DNA from: Strigamia acuminata
Lineage: Eukaryota > Arthropoda > Chilopoda > Geophilomorpha > Linotaeniidae
Direction of reading: 5' to 3'
Assembly (NCBI GenBank): GCA_949358305.1
Contig: OX442314.1
Coordinates: 64,861,369 to 64,925,368 of the forward strand
Length of the DNA stretch: 64,000 bases
Part shown: positions 32,832-45,230 of the stretch, piece after piece
How the letters are laid out: each line of letters opens with the position of its first letter
Numbering within the stretch: the first letter of the stretch is position 1
The notes under the pieces: generated by a model
What the model saw: the letters and a program-made list of their open reading frames with translations, nothing else
What the model was told of the DNA's origin: nothing
The model's database searches: none
Program-made: the position numbers and the translations under genes

Positions 32832-33700
32832 CTTTTAACGCGGAAAACGCAAAAATCCGCATCGAATGGACACTTTGGCGTCCATCGAAGGGCACGGCTT
32901 ACGTCGGGTGGCGTGGCGGTTCTGGGAAATTACATTACAGGCCACGTGACCAGGTACAAAGTCCTGCGCACAAACGCTCGAGCGGAGTTGAATAAAAGTC
33001 CTTGAAATATATAAATCGATTTATCGACAGTGGAACTAATTCCACGACGAGTGCCCCAACGATTAATTAGATTATCGAATTGGGTGCCGTCTGAGTCGAA
33101 GATCGCGAACGCCCCGATCGGTTTACCATTTTAATTTCAACTCGCAGTACACGTTGCACCATCGTAGACGATGCGAGTTTGTATAATCGCGTTCGACGAG
33201 TTTGCATACACTTTGAATTCGTTCGCTTCGAGCCATCATGGAGATCCGAGGGTTTCGGTCGAAATTTCCTGAATCGATTTGAAACGGTATTTCCCACCCA
33301 CGGGTGTTCTGCTCCACCACGAACATTCCGGCGACCATTGCGGCGACCATTGCGGCAACGAGCGCCTCACCTACGGTGAATGCGGGGCAGCTGGCACCGA
33401 CGAGTGTCGGCAGCCCCAACAACTTGTTCCAAAATAAGCCCACAGACAGACACACCTATAAAGCGTGTTTATTTCAAATAATTGTGCAAAAACATCCATT
33501 TAATTGTTTATTTATTTGTTCCTCGTGATACGCGCGTGGCCTGTGCGTTGACGACGTGTTCGCGATTTCACGACGGAATTCGTGGATCCGTTCGTCGGGA
33601 TTGGACTTTTGGGTGTCGGGTGAAAACGACCGACCGGGGACGAAATTCGAGGCGGAGAAGGGAGAAGGGAGCAAACAAGCGCGCGCGCGCAAGACGCCAA
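32832..33700 (+). repeat. Repeat unit continuing after copia-2
   Basis: The module-B right part (ttttaacgcgg to gttgaataaaagtcc) is followed by the core (gattaattagattatcg, gtttaccattttaatttc, gcaccatcgtag) and the two-step hairpin at 33384-33417 with aacttgttccaaaataagc. A further module (aataattgtgcaaaaacatcc to about 33690) matches about 43076-43290. Confidence 0.75.
33384..33417 (+). other. Two-step hairpin with compensating inner stem
   Basis: The outer stem is GGGGC/GCCCC. The inner stem GGCAC/GTGTC pairs fully with one G-U, where other copies have GGCGC/GCGCC: both arms changed together. The loop is CGACGA. aacttgttccaaaataagc follows. Confidence 0.7.
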
Positions 33701-34162
33701 ATGGAGTAAAAAAATATATCCAAAGAAGATGACTAAACTTTACTTTACTTAATTTTCGAATACTACGAGCACCCGGGATTCCATACTAAGGTCGAAATGA
33801 CTAAAGTCGAAATCCCGTTTCGACCTAATTCGTTTCGACCCAGGTATCCCATCTAGTCTAAAATAAAAACAAACTCGCTGTTCACTAAAATATCTATATT
33901 TAAAGTTTTTACAGTTTTTACAGTTTGCAGAATGTTATAAAAAAAAAAAAATAAATAAATAAATAAATAAATAAATAAAAATAAAAATAAAAACAAATAA
34001 ACAAATAAAACGGAATAAAACGAAACGATGAAACAACGATACATTGAAGCGACGATTATATGGTGGAATAACGCCGAAAAAGTTACGCGAAAACGACAGT
34101 TATTTATTTCTATAACATTTTTTTCCCACATTTTTTACCCCATTTACACATAGAATTGCCAT
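33701..34162. other. 3' flank of the minus-strand gene, simple repeats
   Basis: Has a small palindrome-like patch (gtcgaaatgac, gtcgaaatccc, gtttcgacc at about 33791-33841) and an (AAAT)n run at about 33951-33990. No coding sequence is recognised. Confidence 0.5.
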
Positions 34163-34706
34163 TTATTGACACTTGTACATTTTATCTGGATATTCGACAA
34201 AGTACAAATTTATCCATGGAACAAATCCATACTCGAATGGGATGGTGACGCCAAGTTTATCGTCTTTGAAGAATCGATCAAACCGCGCGCAAGATATATT
34301 CGAGTCCCAAAGGAAACGCGTCCCCAAGACGAGAGTTCTTTCTTTCGTCACGACGATGAAGTTGGTTTCGGTGCCTCGATTCACCCACTCGACGTCCATC
34401 TTGATCTGTCCAATTATTTGGAAATGGTCACCAACGATGTTTTTTAGGTACCGGTGTCTATCGTCGTCGTCGTCTAGTTCGCGGATACTGTCCCGAGGGT
34501 AGCCCGTTTCTTCGAATAAACGTTCGTCGATGACGCAGAAGCGCGACCACTCGATTACCAGGGCATTACGCGCGAGATTCCCTATCTTCACCTTGAGCAA
34601 GGGATGTTCGTTCGTGGGTTCAAGCGGTTTCGGCTGAATAAGAGAAGTTTTAGATTAAAAATTATACGAAACAATTCGTATCTGTTCCTGGAATTACCTG
34701 GAACAT
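34163..34706 (-). CDS. Retropepsin-like protein lacking the catalytic Asp, two exons
   Basis: Exon 34698-34706 encodes only MFQ. It joins exon 34163-34633 with a GT-AG intron in frame, giving 159 residues; the tiny first exon is tentative. The order of elements resembles a retroviral or gypsy-type aspartic protease: KVKIGNLARNALVIEW in place of the usual A-L-(V/I)-D-T-G, then VIDERLFEETGYP, a strand pair HFQIIGQIKMDVEW, and LVLGTRFLWD in place of ILG-x-DFL. The DTG triad is replaced by IEW, so peptidase activity is not expected. It may be a domesticated or decayed protease domain. The fold assignment is inference from pattern and needs a profile search. It lies between copia-2 and copia-3 but is not part of either. 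Confidence 0.55.
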
Positions 34707-34779
34707 GGTTCAATGTTGCGAGGAACGCCAACGAGACGCGGAGAACAGTCTTGTATCGTGTCTGAACTTGATTTGGATG

Positions 34780-35025
34780 CAAATGAGACACGGGTTACGT
34801 CAGATGGCGTGGCGGTTGTGAGAAATTACGTCACACAGGCGCTCGCGCGGAGTTAAATAAAAATCCTCGAAATATAGAAATTGATTTATCGACGGTGGAA
34901 CCGATTCCACGTCGAGCGTCCCAACGATTAATTAGATTATAGAACTGGGTGTTGTCCGAAACGAAGATCGCGAACGCTCCGATCGGTTTACGATTTAAAT
35001 TTCAACTCGCGGTACACGTCGCACC
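34780..35025 (+). repeat. Repeat unit, left part, split by copia-3
   Basis: Carries ggttacgtcagatggcgtgg, gttaaataaaaatcc and gtttacgatttaaatttc, as in the unit at 32900-33160. It ends with the target duplication GCACC (35021-35025) and continues at 41853. Confidence 0.75.
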
Positions 35026-35495
35026 TGTAGGCCATTAAATCAATAAAGTGAGTCCAATCCTGATTTCAGTCTTTTGCATTACTAGCACAAATTGTGCCGC
35101 CATCTTTATTGCAGTGGAAAAACATAACATGTGGTTTGAGGTTATTTGACCTCACAAACTATAGGGAGAACAAATCAATACTTCATTTAGTTGATTTGTC
35201 CTGTACACTATTAAAATATAAACACAACTTAGGACAGAACAAATTTCTATAATACACAATGCTCATTTGAGCAGACGACGATTAAATAAGTCATTATATG
35301 GAGGGAAATCAGTTGTGGTACATACACACGCAATTTATAAAAACAATAGCAACTGATTTACAATTCCGGGACATGATACAATGAAATACTAATCGCGTGA
35401 CAATCGCGCTAATTCGGAAACGCACGAAGTAATCTCTCCATCGTAAATCGGAACTGACTGTGACAACACTTGTCCCTAAACTTTACATATCAATA
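35026..35495 (-). repeat. Copia-3 3' LTR
   Basis: 470 bp, matching 41383-41852. Conserved LTR stem-loop at about 35167-35202 (acaaatcaa and ttgatttgt) and the motif tttgagcagacga at about 35274. Confidence 0.95.
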
Positions 35496-35514
35496 CCCCC
35501 TCTGGACAACTTTG

Positions 35515-38500
35515 TCACAGATCAAAGATGTGCTCACACAATTCGGTCAGACGTGGACGAGCCAACCATTTGGTTAACAAATCGGCTACGTTCAGTTTTC
35601 CAGGAACGTGCCGGATATCAAAGATCTTGCTTTCATACAGATCGCGTAAATAATGGAAGCGAACCTCGATGTGTTTGTTCGCTTTATTTTCCACGCGGTT
35701 CTTACTATATTGTATTGCCGCTGTGCTATCAGCTAAGACACAGGGCTGCAAATTCCCAAAGTAGTCGAACATCACCGACATGTTGAAAAGCCTCTTAAGC
35801 CATATCAGTTCCCTGACGCCATCAACAATGGCCACAAACTCCGACTCCATCACGGATAACGTGGTCATCTTCTGCTTTCTACACGACCACGAAACCGGAA
35901 CACCGCCCAGGAAAACTACATGACCTCCGAAACTCCTTCGTTGGTCTACATCAGTAGCGTATGACGCATCGGTAAATACCGTCAGCAAAGCACTTTTGCA
36001 TCTCGAGAGATCAATACAATAATCCTCAGTACTTTTCAGGTACCTGAGTACCTGCAATAACATATTAACATGTCTCTGAGAATGTCGCTCGTTGTATTGG
36101 GAGAGCACAATGGTGGAAAATAGTATGTCTGGTCTGGTTCGCGACGCCAAAAACAGAAGACTACCAACCAGCGATCTGTAGGGGAACACGGTGTCAATTT
36201 GTTCGTCCTTCTTCACCCCCATTATCATAGTACCTACCGCCCCAGGTAAATGAACTTTATGCGACCCATCGATTTTGAAATGAGCACACAATCTCTCGAT
36301 ATACTTGCGCTGATGGATTAAGATCTTACCATTCACACGCGTAAATTCTATGCCTAGCAAAAGGGTCACTGGCCCAAGGTTTACCATTTGGAAATGGTCT
36401 GTTATCCAGGACAGGACATCTTTTTCGATCTTCTCGTTGCGTGAAAAGATGACTAAGTCATCGACATAGACGACTAACACTACATCTCTGTCCATACAAT
36501 AAACGCAGTTAAAACCAGGGACCGGTTTAAATCCTATGTGCAACAGTCTGTCGTGCAACCTTTCGAACCACATACGGCCCGACTGGTGCAGGCCGTATAA
36601 AGCTTTATAAAGCTTCCAACACTTTCCAACATTCTGTTGCGTTTGGAACCCCTTTGGAATGCTCATATATTGGACCTCGTCCAAGTCTCCATAGAGATAT
36701 GCGGATTTTATATCCGCATGTGTGTCTCTCCAGTTCATGAGGACAACCAACATGCAAAATAACACCAAGATAACAACAAAATTCACCACAGGTGAAAACA
36801 CCTCGGTGAAATCTATACCCGGTCGCTGTTTGAAACCTTGGGCGACCAGTCTCGCTCGATGACGTCTTATAACCCCGGTATTATCTCTCTTGATCTTATA
36901 GATCCATTTGCTGCCTAGCAATTGTTAGTCTTTCTCACAATCAACTTCCTCGTAGACTTTCCTTTCGTTAAATATGTCAATTTCCTCTTGCATTGCGTCA
37001 ACCCATTCTGTCCTTCGTTCGCCTTTAATTGCCTCCTCGTAGGTGTTGGGCTCAAGCGCACAACAACCAGCAAATGGGTTCGGAAGATCTTCATTTTGAG
37101 TTTTCCCCGAAAAATCAAACAAGTCCGCCGCAAACTCGTATCCGTTTGCTTGACACCAATGCAATGCCTCAATTCTGCTGCGGAGCCTTTTCTTGTCTGG
37201 CGCTACATAATGCGCATAGGTCGTCCCAGCATCTCTTCCCGTTTGTCTAACATATGGTCTCACATCCCAGTCATTCATGTTCAATTTCAATAAAGGAACA
37301 CCCCCAATTGTTACATCCCCTTGACCCCCTCTAACATTAGGAGAAGCCAACAATGCTTCCTGAAAAACCTCTTCATCATCACTGGTTTCGTCAGTTGGTT
37401 CTCCAGTAAATTCGATTAACCGTGGTTTTTGAAAAACCGTGTGTTTTGGGGTCTGGGGTAATGGCAGTTTCGTGACTGGCAATGCTGTTGATATAATGGG
37501 CACCGTTGGAGCAGGTAATCCGGCACCTGGAACAGGGGGAACTTGAACCGGGGGAACCAGACCCGGTGAAGGTTGGCTTGGTGTAGGAACAGGAACATGA
37601 ACCGGTGCCAATCTCACTGGAATTGGTGTCTCATCGTCCGATTCGAGTCCCAAGTCACTCACATTAAAGTATTCAAAACTCTGTGACTGTTCCTTTCCTC
37701 TCCCATTAATGTTATTCCCCTTTTCATACCAGTATTCATTCTCATTAACGGTAACATGTTTCGACCCAAAAATCTTGTTACGCGATGAGTCCCAGATGCG
37801 ATATCCCTTTGTGTCAGTACAATAACCTACAAGGGCTCCAACCCAAGCTCTTGGCTCTAATTTGCTATGTCGTTGTTGGGCAGGGATATGTGTATAACAC
37901 TTTGACCCAATGCATCTTAGATGCCTAACTGAAGCCCTTTTATTATAAAATACATTATAGGGGGAACGATTGTTCAATTTCGGATGTGGGTATAAGTTTT
38001 TAATATAAACAAGAGTTACCGCTAACTCTCCCCACAACCTCTTGGGAAGACCCGTTTCGATTAACATTGCTCTCACCCCCTCTAAGATTAGGCGGTTGGC
38101 CCGCTCGGCCACAGAATTCATTTCGGGCGAATATGCATTCGTCCGCTCGCATTTAATTCCTTCTTGTTGAGCATAGTCTTCCCATTCCTTGGATATAAAT
38201 TCACCCCCTCTGTCAGTTCGTACCGCTTTGACCTTTTTAGATGTAGAGCGTTCGATCTCTTTTTGCCAAATCTTAAAAATCCCTAATACATCACTTTTCT
38301 TCTTCATGATGTATATCCACATAAAGCGTGAAAAATCGTCCACTATAAGTAGGAAATAATTCCCACCCCCAAGGGTTTTAGTTTGGCTTGCCCCCCAGAC
38401 GTCCATATGAACAAGGTCTAATATGCCTTTGGTCAAAATTTGTCCGATCGGAGGAAACCCCGCACGCGTCTTTTTCGCTCTAATGCACGCGTCACACGGG

Positions 38501-40251
38501 TCCATGTCTTTATTAGACAATTTCACTCCAAAAATATCTGTTGACTTTTCCATGTCAACAATACCCTTCGTGTGTAAATGTGCCATCCGGCCGTGCCAAT
38601 AACTAATATCTAACCCTTTATCTGCCTTTACATTAGGTTGAACCCCTTTAACTCTGTCGGCCGGAAGCGCACTCACGTCAATTCCGCCGGAAACAGTTAA
38701 AGTCTTTGGAGTTTTACTGCCCTTAATGCCCTTCGGTGTTGTCAACACCTCACAGTAAGACGGTTTCGTAATTTCGCTCGCCTGCGTTACGCATTCACTC
38801 GGGTTAGTATTAGGTAAAACGCTATTATTTACAACATTAACACTTTCAGTAACATCTGATTGGTTAGTAATCGGATTACTTATGCCAGGTGCTTCCGCAT
38901 GCGTCGGAATTGCACTTGCATTTACAGAAGGAACCGCAATCTGACAAGAACTCTTGTACATTCTATCCGACTGACGCATGGCGGTCAGTATTGGTTCCGT
39001 AATCCGTTGTTTGAAAATGACCATTTTCCCTTCACCAACTCGGGTTATATACCCAGCCTCATCAGTGCGACCGAGGGAAATCAAATTTTTAGTAAAATTT
39101 GGTGCATAAAACACATTCTTTAATATGAATGGGTGCCCTTGAGATTTATCCCTTGATTCGAGCTTTATATCTCCTACCCCATCAATTTTGGATGAACCCT
39201 CACCCAATCGCACTGAATAATTCGAAAGAGGCTTATAATTCACAAAACCATGTTTAGTGAAGGTAAAATGGTCCGTGGCACCAGTGTCCACGTACCACGC
39301 CATGTCTTGCACCCCCGATGATGTTACAAATGAAGACACGGTTGTCGTTGATTGTCCAATAGTCTGCTGAAGCGATGTGTAGAATCCTTCCAGTTCCTCA
39401 GAAGAGCTCAGGTTAGCTTTCCTTCCCCGTGCACGGCCTCGGCCTTTGCCGCGCCCACTAGACTGAGAAATGTTCGATGCAGATTTGGTCGGCACAATCG
39501 TAAAGCCCTGTTTCGATGAAGGGCAATCGCGTGAAAAGTGTCCTTTTCCGCCGCAGTTATAGCAAACAGTTCCTTTTTGCTGTGACCGTTGTGGGTTCGT
39601 CGCATAAGCTCCCGTTGCAGATGCAGTCGCATCCCTCGGCGCAGTCCCACCATGGGTCCTGTTATACTCAGCAAGGAGCCTTTCTTTGACTTTCGCGACC
39701 GTGAAGTCGGCTTTGTCCCAGTGGTACACGATGGATTTTAGAGCCTCGTATTCAGGCCCGAGGAAATCCAAATATTGGAACGCGATTTCCTTTTCCGTTA
39801 AAGTAATGTCCACGTCCTTTAACTCTATCGCCTTCCTGTCCACCCTAGACGTGAACACGACCATGTCGTCCCCTGGAAGCATTTGGAGCTGTAAAAACTC
39901 CCGGCGTAGCCTGGCTTGTCGCGCCATCGTGGTCGGCTGGTACGCCGTTTTTAACGCGTCCCACGCTCCCTTTGCTGTTTTATGTGCAACAGCAACCCCT
40001 TTTTGCGCTTCTGTGCAGCCAAGACAAATGGAGGAACGTGCACGGGATTCGCGTGCCTGAAAATCGCGTTTCTCCTTCGGAGAGGCCGTTACGGCCAATG
40101 CTGGCTCAGTTCCAACAACGTGGCTCCAGACTCCTTGGTGCTCTAAATAGAGCTGCATATCTACTGCCCATGAGTCATAATTGTTGCCATCAAGTTTGCG
40201 AATGTTTACATTGAATGGCTTGGAAAAATCTTCCATATTTTCACTAGCCAT
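35515..40251 (-). pseudogene. Copia-3 gag-pol with in-frame stop
   Basis: The start is taken at MASENMEDFSK (40251); a longer frame reaches 40314. Gag, zinc knuckle (CYNCGGKGHFSRDC), protease (WYVDTGATDHF), integrase (HGRMAHLH, CDACIRAKK, MDVWG, TDRGGEF) and the linker are open down to 36925. A TAA at 36925-36927 then interrupts the frame. The same frame reopens at once with QLLGSKWIYK, and reverse transcriptase (VYVDDLVIF) and RNase H (FTDASYATD, MESEF) run to 35515. There is no frameshift. The stop falls where copia-2 has KDVQLLG. Either the copy is newly dead or the stop is sometimes read through; the LTR identity favours a recent single-base event. Confidence 0.9.
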
Positions 40252-41382
40252 GATGCGATGCGTAGCACAATACACAAAATCACTTAGAATCACAACACTT
40301 GCAAAATATAACACTTAACCCACCAAAAATTAGGCGAAAAATAATACAATTCCACCCGGGGTACAGCTCAATAAGTGAGCACAACTTCTCCGACTAGTCG
40401 CTACAAGGACCTCCGACCGACACACCTGGGGTCGCGGGAAAATCCCCTTGCTTCGAGCAAGCCTAGCCGAAAATAAGACGACACTAGGCGAATGCCTAAA
40501 GGGTGCCGAATATATTAAAGGGCCCAAACAAAACCTTAATAATATTCACAAATAATTTCGAACCCAAATATATACACTTAAATGATGTGAAGATGGCAAG
40601 TTGTGATGTTTTCAGTACTGGAAATCGTTGGCTTTCACTTGTGCACCTGGCACAAGGCTTAACCGGTCCCAGCGATGCGCAGATACACTTCACGTGCAAA
40701 TCCGCGATGCGTTCCGGCTCGTCGCACGAAACGCGTCCAAAAATGGAAAATATCGATCCAAATTGACCCGTACCGATGCTCTGGTCGTTGTACGAACGTC
40801 GTACGTTCGTATCCAACTCGTTATAGGCGAGCGACGTCTTGAAAACGTTGTGGAAATTAATTCCGGTCGCCGCTGGCGAAAAATGCTTCGTTTTCGACGA
40901 AAACCTCTTCAAATCGTCCCGAAACCAGTCCCAATCGATTCCTTGGGTCTGTTTCTGGTCCCCCGTCGTTAATTCCAGCGCTGGGATCCACACGTTGACT
41001 CGATGACAGCCCGAATCCGTCCTTAAACACAGGTCGCACTGGGCGCCGCCATTTTGAAATGACGCGTCATCGTGCGAATGAAAACAAGAAAAATGGCTTA
41101 TAATACGCCGAAATAAATGCAAAAAGTACTTCACTGTGTTCCTGATATTTATACAGCTGATTCTACGGTGATTCAACACCGTTTGTGGTCGAAATTTGTC
41201 CGAAACGATCGATCCTGCTTCGGGTCGCAATTCGCGGACTTCACTGCTCGGCGACGTGCGGGAAACGTTTCGTATCGCCCGCCCCTCGTTTTCCGTGCGT
41301 CGTGGCCGCTCCAGACGTGGAAAATCGCCGAGAAAGTATGAATTTCGACAGGAACTCACCCACGCAAGCCTCTGCTACCACT
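40252..41382 (-). other. Copia-3 5' leader with primer-binding site
   Basis: Leader between LTR and gag, with the primer-binding site at 41369-41380 two bases from the LTR. An open stretch on the minus strand (about 40496-41359) lacks recognisable motifs and is not called. Confidence 0.7.
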
Positions 41383-41852
41383 TGTAGGCCATTAAATCAA
41401 TAAAGTGAGTCCAATCCTGATTTCAGTCTTTTGCATTACTAGCACAAATTGTGCCGCCATCTTTATTGCAGTGGAAAAACATAACATGTGGTTTGAGGTT
41501 ATTTGACCTCACAAACTATAGGGAGAACAAATCAATACTTCATTTAGTTGATTTGTCCTGTACACTATTAAAATATAAACACAACTTAGGACAGAACAAA
41601 TTTCTATAATACACAATGCTCATTTGAGCAGACGACGATTAAATAAGTCATTATATGGAGGGAAATCAGTTGTGGTACATACACACGCAATTTATAAAAA
41701 CAATAGCAACTGATTTACAATTCCGGGACATGATACAATGAAATACTAATCGCGTGACAATCGCGCTAATTCGGAAACGCACGAAGTAATCTCTCCATCG
41801 TAAATCGGAACTGACTGTGACAACACTTGTCCCTAAACTTTACATATCAATA
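41383..41852 (-). repeat. Copia-3 5' LTR
   Basis: 470 bp, matching 35026-35495, followed by GCACC. Confidence 0.95.
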
Positions 41853-43680
41853 GCACCATCGTAGGCGATGCGAGTTTGTATAATCGCGTTCGACGAGTTT
41901 GCAGACACTTTGAATTCGTTCGCTTCGAGCCATCATGGAGATCCGAGGGTTTCGGTCGAAATTTCCTGAATCGATTTGATACGGTTGTTCTGCTCCACCA
42001 CGAACACTCCCTGGTTCGTCGAAAAACACTCCAAAGTGGGTTCGTCGGAGAACACGGGGCAGTTGGCGACCGATGAGCGCCGACAGCCCCGAGAAATTGT
42101 TCCAAAATAAATCCAAGCTCCCACAACGTTGTTTTCGATACGCGCGTTCCTACACGCGATGACGCGCGTGATGCGATGCGGGTGAGTGTGACACGGGTTT
42201 TCGAATTGGGCGTCGACGATGATGTTTGTCAACGTGGATAAACGTCCGCAAAGTGCCCGGAACGCAGTTAATTACCGACGAGAATTGAAAATGTAATCGT
42301 TTTTGATAAAAAGAAACCCTCGTAACGTTGAAACGATAAAGAGAACGCAAAATTCGGATTCGAATTCAGGTTCGATCCGCGAACTGTCGAGGCGCGACAT
42401 GCCAAGCGTGGAGGGGAGCGTTTATCGCTCATAGGTGCCCGATGATCGGAGACGGGTGGGTGATGGGTGGGTGATCGGTACCAGACAGACACAAAACAGA
42501 ATAAAATCTACCCCCGTACTTCGGTCGTCACTAAGATTACCTTCGCAGTGACCGACTAGAATAAGAGTTTTGCAAAATATCCGTCGTTTCATATTTTAAT
42601 TTTGTCTTTCCGGCGTCTCGCGCCATCGCTTTCGACGTGAGTTTGTGTCATTGCGTTCGGTGGATTTGCAAGCGCCTCTAGGTCGATCGAGACCAGACAC
42701 GCTTACTTCAGAGTAGGGACCACTCCACCACAAACATTCCGAGGGTATTGGCGCGCAAAAAGGACGGGGTCCTATCTTCTCGCCACGCAGAATACGGGCA
42801 GCCAGCATTGGCAGCCCCCAATAACTTGTTCCAAAATAAGATCGAGTTGATTAGATTCCTTCACTCGTCCCGTAAATACCGTAAATTTCGTAAATGTCAC
42901 AATACGTGGTGAAAATGATGCGTCACGTGTCTTATCGCGCATTGGGTCACATTTAAACGCGCGTATCGTTAAGGGTGTCGCGTTCATGGTGGTACATTGG
43001 TGCCGGGATGTTCAGATACGCGCTCCCGTACGCTTCCACGGCGTTGGTATTGTTTGGTTATAGCGATTGTTTGTTCCAAATAATTGTGCAAAAACACTAG
43101 TTTAATTGTTTATATATTTAATCCTCGGGAGATGCGTGCGACCTATACGCCGACCCCAAGCTCGTGATTTCGCTGCGGATTTCGTGGATCTGTCCGGGCT
43201 TTTGGGCGCCGGACAAAAAAAGTTTGATTGGAAATGGGTCCCCGGACGGAGAAAAGAGAAAGGAGTAGACACGCGCGCGTGGGACACCCTGTGGAATAAA
43301 AAATACCCATGGAAGACAATGAAAGTTTAATCCCACAATCGTCGAATCGGTTTCGTGGTTTGCGCTCCAACTGTTAATTAGATTATCGTCGTTGGGACCG
43401 ATTGAAACAAATGTTTTGTGAAAAATTTGCAGTTTCAGATTTTAACTTTATCTCCCAGACTTCTTGCCCCATCGCTGTCTACGCTGTCTACGCGAGCCAG
43501 ACGACAATATGAGTCCTGAGGTCCGAGAGCGAGTCTGCATGTCCCAGGGGACGACATGCGAGTAGCCACTCGTGCGCCCCTTGCCATCGCCAGACATGCT
43601 TTCGCCAAAGTATGAACCGTGACAACAACTATATTAAAACAATGTTTATTCGATCGAAAGAATCTATACAACAATTATGA
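41853..43680 (+). repeat. Repeat units after copia-3
   Basis: Continues the unit cut by copia-3, including a two-step hairpin at 42056-42090 with aaattgttccaaaataaatcc. A second unit follows with the gttgaaacgataaag module (about 42320), a short form of the hairpin at about 42793-42818 before aacttgttccaaaataag, and the module matching 33470-33690 (about 43076-43290). No gene is recognised. Confidence 0.7.
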
Positions 43681-43784
43681 GTACACTTGTCAATTTATTT
43701 ATCTATTTATTTGATAGAATCTTGGTTGTGGTCACTGTCGGTCACATCGTAACCATCGTCTCCAGGGCCCATCACCCCTTCTCC

Positions 43785-44466
43785 CTACCACTCCTTTTCA
43801 TCACCGTTATCATCGAGTCCTTCGTAACCACAGCCATCTTCCTCCTCCATCATGTCCACCATGTCCATCTCCATTTCCTTCACCTCCGCCTGCACCGCCT
43901 CTAGCTTCTTCCCCACCGACTTCAACACGCACAACGTCTTCGTCTTCTTTTCCCGCCATCTCGCCGCTTTCTCCATTCGCTCCGCAACCACTTTGTCCAG
44001 TTGCTCCGCCAACACCTTCTCCATTCGCTTCGCCATAACCTTCTCCACCACATTCTCCGCCACATTCTCCACCACATTCTTCACCACATTCTTCACCACA
44101 TTCTCCATTTTTTCTGTTATCACCGCCTCGACCCTTGTTGCCAATCTCTCTTCCCGCAGCACCGAAGGTGAAGACGGCGGCGGCAATGATGTCTCTCTTC
44201 GCGACTGGAAAGGGAAAGGAAGAAAAAAAAAAAGAGAATAAGCAAATAAATAAAACCCAAGACGTGGCGCGTACCCTCTTGATCAGCGTCAGTTTACCCC
44301 TTTTCTGCCTGCCTGGACGCTTGGACAAAGCGGGATCGAGCGGTACCGACGCGATAGTGGCAGTCGACGACGGCGATGTGGTTCTAGTCCGCGTCGCACG
44401 GAGAACGGGCGTCGAGATGGACGATGTTTCCCCTTCCCCTTTCACCTTCCATGTTCCTGTCATCAT
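43785..44466 (-). CDS. Coiled-coil protein with V-x-N repeats, two exons
   Basis: Exons 44275-44466 and 43785-44204, phase-0 intron, 203 residues. Exon 1 is rich in Ser, Thr, Pro and Arg and ends with a basic stretch (KRPGRQKRGKLTLIKR). Exon 2 starts SRRETSLPPPSS and then forms a long helix with short repeats (ENVVKNVVKNVVENVAENVV) and a Met/Glu/Asp-rich end. The plan matches the genes at 24518 and 59246. The basic exon end could be a nuclear signal. An acceptor-like ttttcag lies just upstream of the start. The function is unknown. Confidence 0.6.
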
Positions 44467-45230
44467 GGTCTCTGAAAACGAAAAAAACGCGATAGATAAA
44501 ATCAAAAGAAAAAGAAAAAAGAAAAAAAACAAAAAAAAAAACCAAATGGGTTATTAAATTGAGCTTCATTTTCTGTTAGCAACAATAACCAAACAAACAA
44601 ATTTTTTCTGCGCGCGCGCTTACGGATGCAATACGTGCATAATTGGGCGGGAATAATTGACAAATGATACCACAAAACACTTGGCTCATTCGCTCGTTCA
44701 CTCGCTCGCTCGCTCACTCACGTTTAACGAAACGAAACAAAACACGCAACTGCAAACGCAAACTGTCTTTGCCCGGCTCTAGCTCGATTTAAAAATGGCG
44801 ACAATTGAAGCGAAGCTTCGTGCTTCACTGCAACGTGGTGTCGACGAGAGCGAGAGCGAGAGCGAGAGTGAGAGCGAGAGAAAGCGAGTGAGTGGGTGAG
44901 CAAGTAAGTAAGTAAGTAAGTAATCAAGTGGAGCATGCGTGGACTGGCGACGATATTTCCGCAGTCGTTCAATTTGGCGTGGGTTTACAACTCCGCTTAT
45001 TTGGTCGCTGATCGAGTCGGCACGCACTTTAAACATGTTGACGGCAAACAATACACGCGGGAAAAAAAATAACGCTAAGTTGTACGTAAGAAGAGTCTTC
45101 ATTATGAATAAATGCAAAGGACCGAACCCCGAATATTCGAGTGTCCACACAACCTATCGTCCACCGGGTCTTGGTGTCCGGGTAGAAAGAGGGAGGGGAC
45201 GGACGCGCGCGTACCGGACATTGCCACTCG
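44467..45230. other. Upstream region of the minus-strand gene
   Basis: Contains an A-rich tract at 44505-44545, a (GAGC/GAGA)n stretch at about 44846-44885, and runs of (TCGC)n at about 44690-44718 and (GTAA)n at about 44902-44922. No coding frame is believed. Confidence 0.5.

Larger units (their letters stand above)
35026..41852 (-). mobile_element. Copia-3: Ty1/copia LTR retrotransposon with one in-frame stop
   Basis: Two 470-bp LTRs (35026-35495 and 41383-41852) appear identical. The target duplication GCACC is at 35021-35025 and 41853-41857. On the minus strand the LTR begins TATTGAT and ends CCTACA. The primer-binding site is at 41369-41380 (minus TGGTAGCAGAGG). gag-pol is open except for a single TAA at 36925-36927 between integrase and reverse transcriptase. 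It belongs to a different subfamily from copia-1 and -2, with clearly diverged protein. Confidence 0.95.

Noticed and set aside
40496-41359. 287-codon minus-strand frame in the copia-3 leader
   Set aside because: It lies between LTR and gag, has no motif and is not matched in the leaders of copia-1 or copia-2.
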